A stretch of DNA of 64,000 nt from Lachnospiraceae bacterium (GCA_902362715.1 CABIXN010000001.1:351196-415195), one strand, 5' to 3'; shown: positions 1-16,006, counted from the first letter of the stretch. Numbers and translations: made by a program. Notes: generated by a model from the letters alone, not told the origin.

Positions 1-3000
1 ATACAGACTGGTATGATACGTTAAATGCAGAATGTTCTTTTATACCAAAAGAAAAAATTTATACGGAAAAAGACATTGTTTCAGGAACAGCAGCATTTTA
101 TGTACAGCGTCCGGCGCAGGGAATCTATTCTCATGTGATTTACGATGATGTCAAAGAGGAATCTACTGTTAATGACGAAAACAGTGATAATAACAGAATG
201 GCTCTTGCTGTTCCCTATGATCGTGATTTCATTTTCAGAAATGAGATAGTCAATGAGACTATATCTGTATTGGATGATGTAGATACAACATTTCAGCTTG
301 CACTCAGTAAAACTGACGGAGGATTTCATACCACATCCTTTTGCATTTATCCGGAAGTTATTAAAAATTACCGGGAATTTTCAGGATTGAAGCTGACAGA
401 TATCAATAATAAAGAGGTCTTTCTGACTTACCATGCCAAGGAGCAGACGTTTCAAAATGAGACGGGGAAGGTAATCGGCTCATTGCAAAGCGATGGATTC
501 CGATTGACAAAAGAACAGATGGAATCGGAACTTGGGATGGATGAGCTGACGGAACTTTTGATGACCGGAACCGGATATCAGATAACAGATCCAAAGAAGC
601 AGTATTATGTGGATTTTTGCGGATATGAGGATGCGGCTCTTGGAAGCAGTGAAATCCAGACTGCTAAAAGCAGCAACTATCTGGATGGCATGCGGGATGC
701 GCAAGCATATGAGGTGGAAGCAAAAGACGATGTGCTGACCTATGTGTCTAAAATGTATTTTGATACGATTATTACTGCCGGATATAACGATAATGAGACG
801 GACCGCAAATTTTCCAAGGTGTCAACACCGTTAGAAGATGTCCGGACACAGCATAACAAGAGCGGCGGCAGCTTTGGGGACAACAGTGAGCTGGAAATTG
901 GTTATAAAGCCCTGGGCTCTTTTATGATTGATTTCAGACAGTATCTGAATACGGGATCCAGTCTGCCGGATGGAGCAAGCAGGCAGGAACATCAGACATT
1001 TTCATATGTAAAACCACAGTCATTAAATACTGCAGCTACTGTAAATATGAAAGTAGATCTTCCGTATCAAAGTTTTGAAGCTTATTATCTGAAAATAGAT
1101 CCCCGGGCCAAGGATTATATCAATTCTATTACTACAATACGAAAAGATGGAACCAAAGAGGTACTAGAAAGAGAGGAGTTAAAGTACAGCGCTCAGGAGA
1201 CAAATGATCAGGGAGCGTTCTGCCGTGTAAATCTTATGAAGGCGGATTCGGATACAAGATTTACCAGCAAAGAAGAGGATTTCTACCGGACACCGGAATC
1301 CTATGAAAAAAAAGATCCGGAAAATCCGGTTCAGTCGGTAATTATCAATTTAAGTATTAACCAGAAGCAGAGTCATACAGAGGATAATACAGATATTGCA
1401 AATAAGCCTGATTATGGAACCTGGTATCTTGATACGGATGAGAATGCCAAATATATGTTTGAGGTCAGCGGCCGTTATTACAAGATGGAAGAAAATCCTA
1501 ATCAAAACGGACAGGTAAAAGCAACTGCAACAACTGATCTGACCATCGGCGGCGGGAGAAGCCAGGAACGTAAAACTTCCGGAAGCAGCGAAAAATCCAA
1601 ATGGAGTTTTCAGGATTATTATTACTATTATGTATATCCGTATTATGATTCTAATAAAACGGAGGCACCTTTCAGATCGGCCAATCTGAAATCTGAGACG
1701 TATGTTCATGTAGTTCATGATTTTGACCGGGTGATTAAAGGTGCTACTACAACGCCGGGGAATGAGTATAACGATAAAGCAGATTTTGGACAGCCGAATC
1801 AGTTTCTTGTGAGTTTTTACAGAAACAGCCGGTATGACAGGTATAATCCGGATTATTACTATAAGTACCAGACTACAGGTAATAAAAATAACTGGTATGA
1901 ACAGGATGCGGATGACTGGAAAGGAAAAATCGGATATGCGGATGAGGTGATTTTAAGAGATACCATGCCAGTAATCCGTCCTGACAGTACCTATCAATAT
2001 TATGGTTTTTTGGCAGCCGGTCTTGAGCTAAAGCCGGCCATTGCAAAGTATCTGGATACGATGGAGCTGAAACTGGCCTATGTGGATGAAGCTGGAGTTA
2101 GAACAAGGGAGAAAACGATTACAGTGGATTCCTCAGATCTGAAGAGCGAAAATGGAATAAAGACACTGGATTTTGAGTATGCAGAGGAAGATTCGGATTC
2201 CAATCCGGTTCCAGGAACAGAGCTGACAGAGGAATTAACGGATGGGAAGCTGATATTAAGACCGGGACAGTTTGTGGTTGGTTATGATATTCACCTGAAA
2301 GATATGATGGGAAATGGTGAATATAATAAAGAAGTTGGTTTAAAAGGAACCCCTGATCTAAATGGCGGCAGCAACGATACTGATTTGATTATTTACGGAA
2401 AGCCATATACTGTAAAGCGGAATGATCCGGATGCAGATGGCACAAATAAGATTCAGCCATTTACGAAGACAGACTATGAAGAGAAAGAATATCAGAATAT
2501 TATTATTTCGGAGCATAATAACACAACGTATTATGATACCGCTCGTTTAATGGGATTTCTGATTGATTTTCATGCAGGATATGCTCTGGACAGAGATGCG
2601 GATGTAACACCTGTAGCAATTACTGATTACGAAGCAGACAATGAGACGCCCACCAATGCAGGCTTTGGCGTGAAACTTTATAACCAGTATAACACAGGTG
2701 ATAATACTGGTGAACATCAGGTGGCCAGGGTGTCAGAGGCTGTCGCTAAAAATACCTTTAATAATTATTACCGCCTGCGGCATATTTATATTCCGGAGGA
2801 GTTTATTACCGGGGACTGGTTTCGGGCATCGGCATTGAACCTAAATATAAATGGAAAGGCTCACAGTGTGGTACTAGAACCGAAACTGCTGACTGTTTCT
2901 GCCAGCAAGCCGGGCTGTTATGAGATTGATGTGGAACAGCTGATACGGGATAACATGGAGCAGTATGCTGTTTCATATGCAAACGGCCAGACTAACTGGG

Positions 3001-6000
3001 AAACTTATATAAAAGCCTATGTATCCGGATTTGATATTACATTCCGGGCGGTGAATCCAACCCGGGAGGATTCAGGGTCTGTTCTGGAAAATGGGGAATA
3101 TTTATCTGTTGATAAAAAGAACGGATACGCATACTGGTATGATGGTATATATGTGGACCGGACAGAAGAGGAATTTAAGGATAATACATGGACAGAAAAT
3201 TCCACGCCTTCCTTTGGGAAGAACCCAAATACATTCTTTCACGATACCGAAGATTACTATTATCACAGATATTGGAGTCTGTATAACAGTGTAACGGCGG
3301 AATTTAAATCTGTTGATCCCAATGCGAATATTTATCAGAGCACGATTTTGACCAATTCAAAAAAATGGGATTACAACAATGTGCGAAATCTGACGGCAAC
3401 GATGGTTACAAACGTTACTAGAAATCGTATAGCAGCGGATGGGCAGTCAGAAGTTTTTGCTTATGACAATGACAAAAATCCCAAAAGTCCTCTTGAGGTA
3501 GATAAGGATCATCTGCTTCCATATGATTATGTGGAATATACGGTTTCTTTTGGTGCAGAAAAAGATTCGCCAATTAATCTGAAACGCCCTGTTATGAACT
3601 TTGAAGTACCAAAAGGGCAGCAGCTTGTAAAGTGGGAAATTATATCAAATGATACCGGGATTCCGGATGATAAGATTACAGCTGTATTATCGGGGAATGA
3701 CGGTTCAGATAAAACTGCTAGGCCGCTCACCGATTATTCACTGACTTCAAATGGCGAGCCTGCTTTTTACAGAAAGCTGACAGTTACCGCCGGAGAAACA
3801 GGAGCAGAGATTCCAAAGGGCAGGACCATTCGCCTGCGGATTACCACTCAGCTGACAGAAGAACTCAAAACAGAGAATAGTACATTTGAGTCCCAGGAAC
3901 TGGATACGAATATTTGGGTAACGGCAGACCATTCCCATGCATATCCACAGTATTCTGTAGAAGAGCAGTCTGTTTATGGAAACAGCTCCACGTCAAAACT
4001 AGGGCAGTACCGGACAGACACGGATCTTGGGGGAAGTACAAAATATTCCAGAAATTATAAGGCTGCAGAAAAGGGAGGTGAGAATCAGATTTATGAGTCC
4101 CGCATGGTTAATACTTTGAAATACAAAGATACCGAAGCTGTGAAAGTGGATTATAAATTTAAAGATGAAGAGTATGCTTATGATGGCCAGAAAGCAAGAC
4201 TTCTTGTATCCGGAATCCGGAACGATACCCTCCATGCCCTTGACAGTATGACTGTCACTCTTTCCTTTCTGGATGCGGATGGTCTGCGGGGATTTACGCT
4301 GACAGAAAAACCGGAGATATCATATCCAAAGCTGCTAGCAGATGCGGCGTCAAAACCGGGAATTAAACTGGAATATTTCTGCGAAGGCGCGGACGACTGG
4401 ACTGAGGCTGAAGATTCTGCCAGTGCAGAATTTTTTGAGACGGTAGAAAAGATCCGCTGGACCTATTATGAAATTGATGCCTATGGCACAGACCAGAAAG
4501 AATTACTATTTGATGATGTCATTTTAAATGGAAAAGGAAAATACGAGGACATTCGTCCAGATCATTCTAAAGATTCCATGGCAGAAATCTATAATGCCAA
4601 AATACAGGCTCAGGTTCAGCATGTACATCATAATGAGGAGACCAAGACAGTGCTGGATTCCCAGGAGTCCGTGACATTGGATAAAACGGCGGATTTAACG
4701 GAGACAGCTGTATATAACCGGGATGTTTACAGGGAGAATCCACAGGTAGAGTTTTATACACAGGTTTTTGATCAGGAAGATCAGGCTGAAGCCTCCTATA
4801 AGCTGAATAAGGAGCAGAAAACCGGTTATCGTCCCAATGAGAAAATGTGGCAGAAAATTGTGCTGCTGAATCAGCATTCAGCGAAGAACGGAGTTCAGAC
4901 GGCAGATCAGGGTGTACTTTTAAATCCGGTCTTTTATGATAAACTTCCGGAATATTTATCTTCTGAGCACTTGGAGAGCAGTCAATTTAAAATTCGCTGG
5001 GAAGATATTGATGGTAACCCTAAAAACCCGGATGCTGTTTTGAAGGTAGAAAAAACCCGTAATATAAGAGAGCATGATTATGGCGGCTGGATGTATTATC
5101 CGAAATCCAATGCAGATACAACCGCAAATAAGAATATGAAACACTTTAGTGATCTTAAGGTTACGGAAGAAAATTCCAAAGAAATAGATTATACCGTTTA
5201 TGAGATGCGTTTTCAGAAAAAAGACGGAGCGGATGTCCGGGTTGAAGTAGGGGATACCATTGAGATCTGGTATCAGGTACAGGCTAGAGAAGACAATCTG
5301 CCTATGGTTTATGTAGATGAAGACCGGGATCTAGGCACTGTTAAAGATCAGCATCCAGGTTATTTTCCAAGAAATGGAGAGTATTACAGTTATGATGAGT
5401 CAGTGGATTCTAACGGAGAGGCTTTTCCATTTGCTTCTTCAGGAACTGACGGGGCAAGAGCTATTACGAATCAAAACAGGCAGATGGATTTGGATTTTCT
5501 GCTTCACGATATTGGGCTGTCTGCGGATAAAAATGAGCAGGTTGACCGGTGGGAGTTTTTAAATGGAAGCCAGACAAGGATACCGGGGAGTTCTCAGGAT
5601 TATTCTAGTTGGAGAAATAATTATCTTGGCAATAACGGTGTATTGTTTGATGAAGATATTAACACTGCCAATTATCAGCAGAATGTAATCTATTCCGGGG
5701 ATAGTACAAACAAAAATACAGATGCGCTCCCTGAGAGACAGACGATGACAAATGGGAAAAATGTCAGGGACTGGTATCAGTTGATTTTGGCTCATCGAAC
5801 GAGGTTTGGTCAGAACTGGGATGGTATGGATCAGAATCCTGACCAGATGCCTGTGCTGTGGAGTGAAACCAGGCTTCATTTGAATAAAGCCTGGCTGGTA
5901 GGAGCTAGTCAGTTTGAAGCAGGTAACTATCAGTATGAGGCTACAAGCGGGGATGGTCTTACGACTGGATTTGCAGCTCACCCAAACTACTCTGCAAATA

Positions 6001-9000
6001 AAAATTATTATTCTAGTGACGGACAAGATAATACATATCGAAAACTAACAGATGACAGCAGGATCACAGCACTGGAATATAATGAAGATTTTACAATACG
6101 TCTGCATGCATTAAACTATGGAGACTGGGATCTGGACGGTGTGGAATTTATCTATACGATGCCAAGAGGAATACGGCCGAAACTGAATGCTGAGGGGCAG
6201 ATAGACGGCTCTGAGGTAAAAGCACAGATTCTATCCACAGTGGCAGGTGCAGGAAAAGAAACCTATACTCCTATTGAGGAGCAGGATATTGAAGTGACTG
6301 TTTTACAGACACCTGACGGAGCGGATGCGGGATATCGGGCTCCAGATAAAGAGCAGGATCCGTTGTGGAATTCGAAGGTAGATGATACTTATTATGCAGC
6401 CGGAGAAAATACGAAAGATACGCAGCCATGGGTGTTGAAAATTGTAGTGAAAAAGCCGCTGACAAAGTGGTTTAACCGGGGAAGTGCCAGTGGTTATAAG
6501 ATACAGGTTGAGATTCCGGGAAATGTATATCTGACAAATGAGAATGAGCACTGGTACGACCGGGTGACAGTCAGGCCTTATACAGCACCGGACTCTGAGA
6601 ATTTTTACTATTATCAGATTCTGGATTACGATCACTGGGAAGGTGCAGTAAAAGATAAAATGCGTCATAACCAGCAGTATGGCATGGATTATATGTGGTA
6701 TGATGACTGGAAGGATGCTTATGAATATACCAGCGGTTCTCCAAATACGCCTTATATTGACGGATATAATATTCAAAATAATGAGGTGCAGATTTCCGGC
6801 AGCGATTATATGGGAACTGTTACCGATAACGCATATACTGCTTATGGAGATGCGGATAAAACAAATCTGTATGCTCAGACCGGTACAAGGGCGGTTATGA
6901 GGAAGCCGTTTGTCCGGATGTGGGCGACTATAGGCGATGATGTCACTGGAAATACCAGAGAAGACTATTATACAGACACAGAAGGAGAGCGGAACCAGCT
7001 GAATATTCATGTGGAGAATAAGTACTGGCTGGATGAATATGCTCCAAATGCAGAAAGCAAGTACAGCTATCAGTATTCTAAATTTGTACATAATTATGAA
7101 GTGGACGGCGGTTCTAGAGGAACATTGATTCTTCCGGTTATCACAAATATTCTTCCATATGGCGTGGTCCCTGTGGCCAAGGATGGTACGCTGTTTTCAC
7201 AGAATAATGATGAGAATGCTGTAAAAGAATTGAACTGGACACTGTATCAGAGGGATTTGACTGCCGGTGCAGATGTAAAGAGTGTTATAGAAGCACCGGA
7301 AGAAAAGGCAAAATATCAAGGCGTTGTAACTTATGAACAGGTGGAGTGCCAGGACAGTCAGGGAAATAGTACCGGGCAGACGCAAGGCCGCTATGTTGTA
7401 CGGCTTATACCAGCCGCTGATGCAGATGGCAGTGCGTTTGAGAAAGAAGCGCGTATTGCATCGCAGAAAGCTAATATTTACTCCATTGATACCTTTACAG
7501 TGAGTGCTCCTGAAGCCGAAACAGATCATGAAGGACTTCAGAGTGAACTGTACAAGAATTATCAAAATAACCGAACCTATGTTGGAAGTAAAATAGATGG
7601 ATTTAAGTACCTTGTAGACGAGGATATTAAAAAGAGCAGTGCAGAAACTACAAGCTTTACAAATCCGTATACGGTAGGTTCCTATGGACAGTTCCTTTAT
7701 AATGGCCAGATACCGGATGCGCGTCTGGATGCAGTTCAAAAAAGTTATACGTACAATAAGACAAGCTATGAGAGAGGCAATCTGCCGGATGACAGATTAG
7801 ATCATACATATGAAACAAATACGCCTCTGATTGGAGCGCTGAAAAAGTATAAAGAGACGGATACGCATCAGATCGAAGACTATTTATCTGTTAATAATCC
7901 GGCTGTTTTAAATGATACGCAGAAAGATTTTAATGCCAATGGACAGCTGACCTATACAGACTGGGACAAGACCCAGCCGCTGAGCGACCAGGGTATTATG
8001 AATACCCTGAAGATCCGTACGTCTGTCCCGAGGCTTTCAGTGGAACATTTTGCGGCGCCGGATGCCGAAAGTCTTGGAGAAACTCAAGGGGGCAGCCAGC
8101 AGGAATTTGAGTATTCGGATTCTGTATGGTATAGCGCTAAAATTACCAACAGTCCAATATCAGATCAGGATTATTCAGAAAAAGGAGCTGTGCATCATTC
8201 AAAAATGGTTGTAGCCTTCCATTTGCCGGAGTCTGTACAGTATACAGGATCCGCAAACTGGAATGTGGAAAATAATGATCAGGGCTATATGTATAATAAC
8301 CTGAATGATTTTTGTCTGGAATATTATGATCCTGTGGAAAAGAAAACAATAATGTTAACCCAGAAGGAAATGCGGGAACAGGGATGGGGCGTTGAATTGC
8401 TGAATGACTCCTCTAAAGAATGGGATCCTGCATCCTTAAGCCGCGACGGACAGGTTGTTACATTTGAAATTACAACCCCGAAGACATCTGGTTTTACGGA
8501 TTATAATTCCTATGTTGCAGGAGAAAAACCTGCAGGGTATTTCCCTTCCGGCAGCTGGATGAATTTCAAAATCCGCACAAGAGTGAATCAAGAGCCGGAA
8601 ACAAATGTGATGGAACAGCCTGAGATCTGGGAGGGGTACCGTTCCCAGGTGTATGCAACAATCCATGATACAGATGGAAAATATGCTCTGGCAGCTGACG
8701 GAACATTTGCTAAGCCGGATGATACCGGAGCCGTTACTGTTCCGGCAGGAAATTATAACGGTTATGATATTAAAAATGCAGAAGGACATGCCTTTACGGA
8801 ACAAGGGCAGCAGCAGTGTCTTTGGAATGAAAAGCAGGAAATTTCAGATGAAAAAGATACGGATGATTCTCTGATAAAGGACTATGACCGGGATCAGGAG
8901 TACGATAGCAATTATGTAACATCCGGGTCAGGGGAAATTGCTCTGGTAAAACCTGCAGCTAGTGTTCGATTGGATACAAGTAAAATCCGTTTAAGGGTGA

Positions 9001-12000
9001 ATGATCCCGATTCAGATCGGTATATTATGGAGGATGCTCACGTAAGATCTGCTTATATTATGCAGATGCGGCTGGATCAGGCAGTCAATAAAACAGCAGC
9101 AGTAAATACATTTATTGTGAATTATAATCTGCCATACTATGGGACAAATGAAGGGACCTCGAATCCGGCAGACGCATCCAATGGTAAGCCGATGAAGCAG
9201 ACCATTCATAAATTGCGGAGCGGTTCATGGGAAATTCCGGCAGATGCTGACGTGGATCAGGAATCCAGGGAAATATTAGAAGAACATCTGAAAGTATATG
9301 TTCAGGTATTGAAAAAGACAGATCCCTGGGCGGAAACAGGAAACTATTATCCGGGCCCGTCAGACAGCCAGGAGTGGCAGACAATAGGGAAAACCCAGGG
9401 ATACGGACTTACGGAAAATGCAGTTATAGATTTTGAAAAAGACTATAAAGAACTGGCAGACAGCACGTATCAGGTGCGCTGGGTGGTTAAGTGTGAAAGT
9501 TTTACCGGCGAGGATAATACAAAGTACAGTGATGTACAGGCGCCTGTTTACTATCCGGTACCAGCTGGTTTCCGGATGGATATAGACGCTGACGGAGATG
9601 ATTCCAACGGAAAACAGGAAATGGATGATATTGATCCGGAGCGGTTAAACAGGGTAGAGGCAGAGCAGAATGTGCGTGATAACTGTGCCTTTATTGAGCT
9701 TCAGACTGCGCCAAAAAACGATGATGATGGTGTAAACAAACATACCAATCATTTCGCAGCAGCATTTCCACAGTACGATGATTACAAATTCAGTCAGACT
9801 TCTGAAAGAGCCCGGGCAGGCTTTTATGTGGATCCAGAGGTTCCGGTGGTGGATCTTACCATTGATACTCTGTATTTTGGCGGAAGCATTCAAAAAGGAT
9901 ATCAGTGGGATTCAAATGTAATTGTAGATACCGGTATCAGCAAAGTATTAAAATATAAGGTTGGTTATGAAAGTATCAGTAAAGAGAAAGATCCTAATAT
10001 TACGCAGGATAATGTAACGAACCCCAGCATTGCGGTAGCTGTTCCTTATGTTGACCGGTTAAAGCAGGAAGAGTTTCAGTATGCTGAATATCAGATTCCG
10101 GATGCAGACGGCAAATATCAGGGCGATTATTACCTGGGAGACCTATATGGAAATACTGAAAACGGAGGAGACAAAGTTGAACATAATCTGGACAACTATA
10201 CACCTCTGTGGACATGGTATGTATTGAATGCTGATGGTTCTGTTCTAATGCCGGATGAACTGAAGAAGGATCTGGAACTGAAACAGGATCCTGTGTTTGT
10301 ACGTAAGGCCATTGATATGACCACAAACCAGCGTACAATTCTGAATTTTTATTTTGAAGGACAGCTAAAGCCGGGCCAAAAGCTTATGGTGGAATTTATG
10401 GTTCCTATCGAGGATACAGATGGTAATGCTGTGCCAACCAATATGCTGCAGTGCAAAGCTTTTGGATTTAAAAAGGGAAGTTTTGAACCCCATATTCAGC
10501 CTGATGGCAGTGCCTGGAATAATCTTGGCTATGAGTATGACAGCAATGACGTAAATGAAAACGGATCACAGAAAGATATGACGATTACCCGTTTGTCTAA
10601 TGCAATTACATTTAAGTCAACATCAAGTATTGTTCAGAATAAAACAACTACTACAGAGCTTGACAGTAATATTGACTCCAGGGCAGTTCCTGTTCCGGAA
10701 GGAAAGGATTATGAATTTAAAGCGTCTATGATTAATAAAAGTTCAGGTAACTCTTATGATGAACTTGTCTTTTATGATGTGCTTCCGGATACCGGTGATT
10801 ATCAGATTAAAAATACGGACAGCAGTACCGGCGCCAAAGTTCCCCGTAATTCCAAATGGCATGGCTGGATCCTTCCGGATACCATTAAGGTTGTGGATTA
10901 TCAGGTACTGCCGGGAGGAAGTGAGACAGAAGAGCATCAGGTGGACCCGTCAGATTATGAAATCTGGGTAGGGCCCATGGTAAAACAGCCGGACGGAACA
11001 GTGCGTGTGGGTGATGTGTCAGATCTTCCAACCCAGGAAGAATTAAATAAAAAAGAAACTTATGATATACTGCGCAGCAGTACAGCCGAAAAATCCAGAT
11101 ATTTTGTTAAACTTTCTGATATACAAAATCTTCCGGAGGGCATGGAAAAGGAAACACTTGTAAAAAGTATCCGGGCAGTCTGGGTACAGATGAAAGATAA
11201 TGTTTCCCTTGATGCAAATGAGCGGCTGAAATTAGTTTTCAGTATGCACAGTCCATTAAACCTGCCTGCGTATCCGGGAACTGTAAGTCTGTCATCGGAT
11301 GAGACGGTAAAAGATCCAAATCTTGAATATAATGAGACCGTTGCTGAATACAGCGGATGGAATACTTTTGTTTCTCATTGGGACAGCGACCGGATTGAGA
11401 ATGTGAAAGCGGGAGTTTATGTAAATGCGCCGTCCGGGCGGGGGTATATTGGCAGTTATATCTGGAATGATGCGGATTACAGCGGTGTTCCTGATGATGG
11501 TGAGGGTGAATATGCAGCAGAAGAAAAAACCGGACGTATTCATCTTAAAAACCGGACCACTGATCTGGATTTTGACAAAACAAAGGACGATCCAGGTATT
11601 AATGGAGTAAAAGTCCAGCTGCTGACGGAGAATGGATATCCCTGCAACCGGGAAGGTGAAGCAGTGATTCCGGAAGAAGGACATGAGGGACATTATCTTT
11701 TAATTGATGAGATTACCGGACAGCCGATTCAGACGCCGTCTACAGATCATGATACCGTTTATCTGCACTCTAAACATGGCGGACCAGTGGAATTTGATAC
11801 AGAAAGTGATTATTACGGAAAAGACGGTTATTATATTTTGTCGAACTTAAAACCCGGAAAATATAACTTAAAATATACATTTCCGGAAACTTATAATCAG
11901 TACTCTGTAACTACAACGGAACTAGGAGATACCAAAATTCCGGTTGCTGTTTATCGTGATGGAGAGTGTGTGTACAGCGGAGTGGAAACGGGCGCATCCA

Positions 12001-15000
12001 CAGTCAGAGATTTACCAAAGGACCGTCTGGTAATACAGACTGCGCGGCCAGTTGAAATTTCTGCAGTTGATGAAAAAAACTTTGCCGAATACGATCAGAA
12101 GATGACTTCTTATAATGTAGGAGTAGGACGGGCCTATACATACGGAGGAGAAGTCTGGCTGGATGAAAGCCTGGTTTCGGATGGAAGCGGCGGACAAAAA
12201 ATTGAAAGCGACGGTTATATTACGCCTGGGGAGACACCGCTAGAAGATATCGAAGTATCTGTCTATAACACAAAGGATATGTCTGAGCCTTGTCTGGACG
12301 GGGATGGAAATCCGGCAGTTTACAAGACGCTTTCTGACGGGCAGTATGAGTTCCGTTTAAAACCTGGGGAAGAGTATATTATTCGGGCAAAAGATAAATC
12401 AACAAAAGAAACCCGTATGCTAAAGCCTACACCGTGGACATTTACGAATAATCCTTTAGAGGCCGACAGTGATAATGACCTTTCGAAAATTGGCAAAGAG
12501 TATGAGACAAAAGCATTTAAAGCTGAGATTCCATTTGACGCATCAGGAAATCCGGTATTTGAAGACAGTACAGAGCAGTCTTTCAAATTTAACAGGAATA
12601 TTGATCTTGGGATGATTCATTCCGGACGGGGATTTCTTGGAAAATTTGTCTGGGAAGATGAGAATTACAATGGAATTATGGATGCGTCTGAGGGCGGAAT
12701 GAAAGATGTAACTGTCACGTTAGAATCTTATTATTATAAAAATAATCAGTGGTATCCAATTCCGGGAGGTTCATCAGAACGTACTATGACAACCAATGAC
12801 GCTGGTGTCTATGTATTTGACAATGTCATGAGTTATTATCAGGCGGACGGACAGAATTATCTGACCGGATATCGGATGAAGATTGATCCAACTGTAAATG
12901 ATAAGATTTTCAAACAGTATGGCGTTACTCACTATCAGGCAAATCATGGTGTTCAGGACAGTGATCTGGACATTGCTGATGGAAATTATTATCTGAATGA
13001 TGATTATATTATTATTGCGGTAGAGGCAGATCAAAATTCGGTGCCTGAGAATACAGTTTCTTATCAGGGAAAGACTTATGATATCAGTGATGCAGAGACA
13101 ATTCTGACCTATGATGCCGGCTTTGCGGCTTATGAGTACAGTGAAGTAGAAGGCACCATTTGGAATGACAACGGAAGTGAGGATCATTTCTATAACGGTA
13201 TTATGGATAAGGATGAAACCGGGCTTAAAAATGTTACAGTATATCTGGAAACATATTATAAAAAAGCAGACGGAACATTTGAAAAGGTTGAAAAGGATTC
13301 GGCGGCAAAAAGGGCAGATGGGACCGATTATGAAGGTACACAGACAGTTAAAACCGATGATAATGGAGGCTATTGCTTTTCAAAGGTGCCGGTATTTCTT
13401 ACGATCGGCGGTGAAAAGAAGCTGTGTTACTATCGGCTTCGGGCAGATGTTCCGGATGGATATGGTGTAACCCGATATCAGCAGACAGCAGAAAACGGGG
13501 CATTGAACAGCGATTGGATTACAAATCAGTACGCCGGCTCTGAGAATTATTTGACATCGCCTGACGCGGGAGACTATTTCTTGGCTGCTCAAAAAACGGA
13601 TACTCTGAAAAACTCTCCTTATGTATTGAATGATGGAAATACGTCGTATGATATCATCCATAAACAGGGCGATATTAAGGAGTATCATGGTGGCCTGCTT
13701 CGTTATCCAACGGGAGACATTCAGGGAATCATCTGGGAAGACCGTAATTATGATGGGCTTCGAGACCCCGGAGAAGATGTCATGTCCGGAGTGGATGTAG
13801 AACTGCAAAGTTATTACTATGATGGAAGCCGCTGGAAGCCGGCCAATGAGGCTCCCATAACTCAGACCAGCAGTTCCACAGGGGAATACAGCTTTGAGAA
13901 TCTTCCCACCTATATGGAAAAGGATGGCAGAAAATATCTGGCTGGTTATCAGTTAAAGGTGAATGAGTTACCGTCCGGTTATGGCGTGACTCTATATCAT
14001 CAGGGGAGCGATCCGGCAAAAGATAGTGATCTTATGGCGGAAGACCTAAAACTGGTACAAAAGGGACAGTATCTGATTTTGGCTAAAGAAGCTGTCAGAA
14101 ATCAGGAAGGTAATGAGTATCCTTATCATAGTGTAGAGGTAACAGATTCCTTCCACGATGGTATTGTGTACGACTTTTTAACGGGAAGAGATATCAGCGG
14201 GATTGATGGAGGCATGGTTCCGTACCCCAATGGTCAGATTTCAGGAAAAATCTGGTCAGATGCTAATTATAACGGTATTCAGGATAATAATGAGACCGGT
14301 ATAGAACAGATAAAAGTAGTGCTGGAGCAGTATTATTATGTAAGCGAAAGCAGCACCTGGGAGAAAAATCCGGCCTTTTCTCCAAAAGATGACAGAACAG
14401 ATATCTCGGGGAATTATCAGTTTGATGATCTGGATACTCAGGTAACAGTGGCAGGAAAGGTGTATCTGGCCGGTTATCGCCTAAAAGTAGACGGAGATAG
14501 CATTCCGGATAATTATGGAATTACCCGTTACCGCCAGGGAACAGATCGTTCCCTTGACAGTGATTTGAAAGTGGATGATTTGTTTTTAGTAAGGCCGGAG
14601 GAATATTTGATTCCTGCAGGTGCTGCAGAGGAAGACACAGATTTGGACGGATCCCGTCAGCAGCTTGTAACAGTTCAGAATGCAGATGGACAGTCTGTAA
14701 CATATGATATGCTGACAAGGGCGGATATTTCCGGCCAGGATGGAGGGCTTGTAGCCTTTACAGAAGGATCTATTCGTGGTCTTGTGTGGGAAGATCTCAA
14801 CTATAATGGACTTCAGGATGAAAATGAGGCAGGACTTACAGGCAGCACATTGACGTTGAGCCGTTTTTACTATGACGGAAAAACATGGATGAAAGATCAG
14901 GGATTTTCAGACAAAACAACTGTTATCCGGCAGGATGGCCAGTATGAGTTTGATGGACTTTCCACATATGTTCAGATAGGCAGTAAAAAATATCTTGCAG

Positions 15001-15230
15001 GATATCAGCTGAACATCGACGGAGTCTTAGATGGCTATGGAATTACCCGCTACCGTCAGGGTGATGACCGTCACAAGGACAGTGATCTGCGGGCTGACAC
15101 ATTATCGCTGGTAAGAGACAATGAATATCTGATTACAGCAGATACTGCAACAGAAAATGCGGATGGCGGATTGTATCATTATACTGCGGTAGGAATAAAG
15201 GATGCAGATCAGAACCAGGTAGTATATGAT

Positions 15231-16006
15231 ATGCTGAAATCCCGCACTTACAGCGGCCAGGACGCAGGCTTTGCACCGTACAAGAAAGGAAGCATCACCG
15301 GAGTGATCTGGGAAGATGCGGACTATGATGGAATCCGTGAGGAGAAAGAAGCCGGTTATAAAGGACTGGAAGTTGTGCTGGAGCGCTATTATTATGATGA
15401 AGCTGCCGGAAACTGGAAAAAGGATGACAGCTTTGGTGCCTTAACCAGTGAAAGTGATGAAAACGGCAGGTATGAATTTAAAGATCTGGAAGCCAGCATA
15501 AAGATATCTGGAAAGCAGTGTCTTGCAGGCTACCGTCTGTATGTGGAAGATCTGCCGTCAGACCGTGCCGTAACCAAGTACTGGAGAGGAGAGGACCGGG
15601 GAGCGGACAGCAACCTGATTGCTTCTACCGGCTCTCTTGTAAGAGACGGGGAATACATACCGGTGGCGTTAGTGAGAGATGAAGAGAAGCCGGCCAACAG
15701 TTCCGTGGTAGACCTCACAGATGTGGAGGGCCGCAGGGTAAGCTATGACATGCTGACAGCGGGAGTTGTAAGCGGTTATGACGGGGGACTTTCAGAGTAC
15801 GATGGAGGAAGCATCACCGGAGTGGTCTGGGAGGATGCAGACTATGATGGAATCCGTCAGGAAAAAGAGAGCGGAATCAAGGATGTGTCTGTGACACTGG
15901 AGCGTTATCTCTTAAAAGAGGGCTCCTGGGAAAAGGATGAGACGTTTGCGGAGTATACCGTACAGACAGGTGCAGATGGAAGCTATCTGTTTGATGCACT
16001 GGATAC
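15231..16006 (+). repeat. Near-identical 776-bp internal repeat, copy 1
   Basis: This block encodes two SdrD-B-like modules (YYYDEAAGNWKKDD and RYLLKEGSWEKDE types). It is nearly base-for-base identical to 16758-17533, offset 1,527 bp (509 codons, in frame). The bases immediately after the block diverge. The module between the copies (about 16.3-16.75 kb) resembles the one before copy 1 (about 14.77-15.23 kb), so a three-module unit appears to have duplicated. Confidence 0.9.

Noticed and set aside
6303..7091. 262-codon minus-strand open frame inside the giant gene
   Set aside because: No ribosome site, composition (Ile-rich, low complexity) typical of the antisense of Tyr/Asp-rich coding DNA, and it lies wholly within a clearly coding plus-strand frame.
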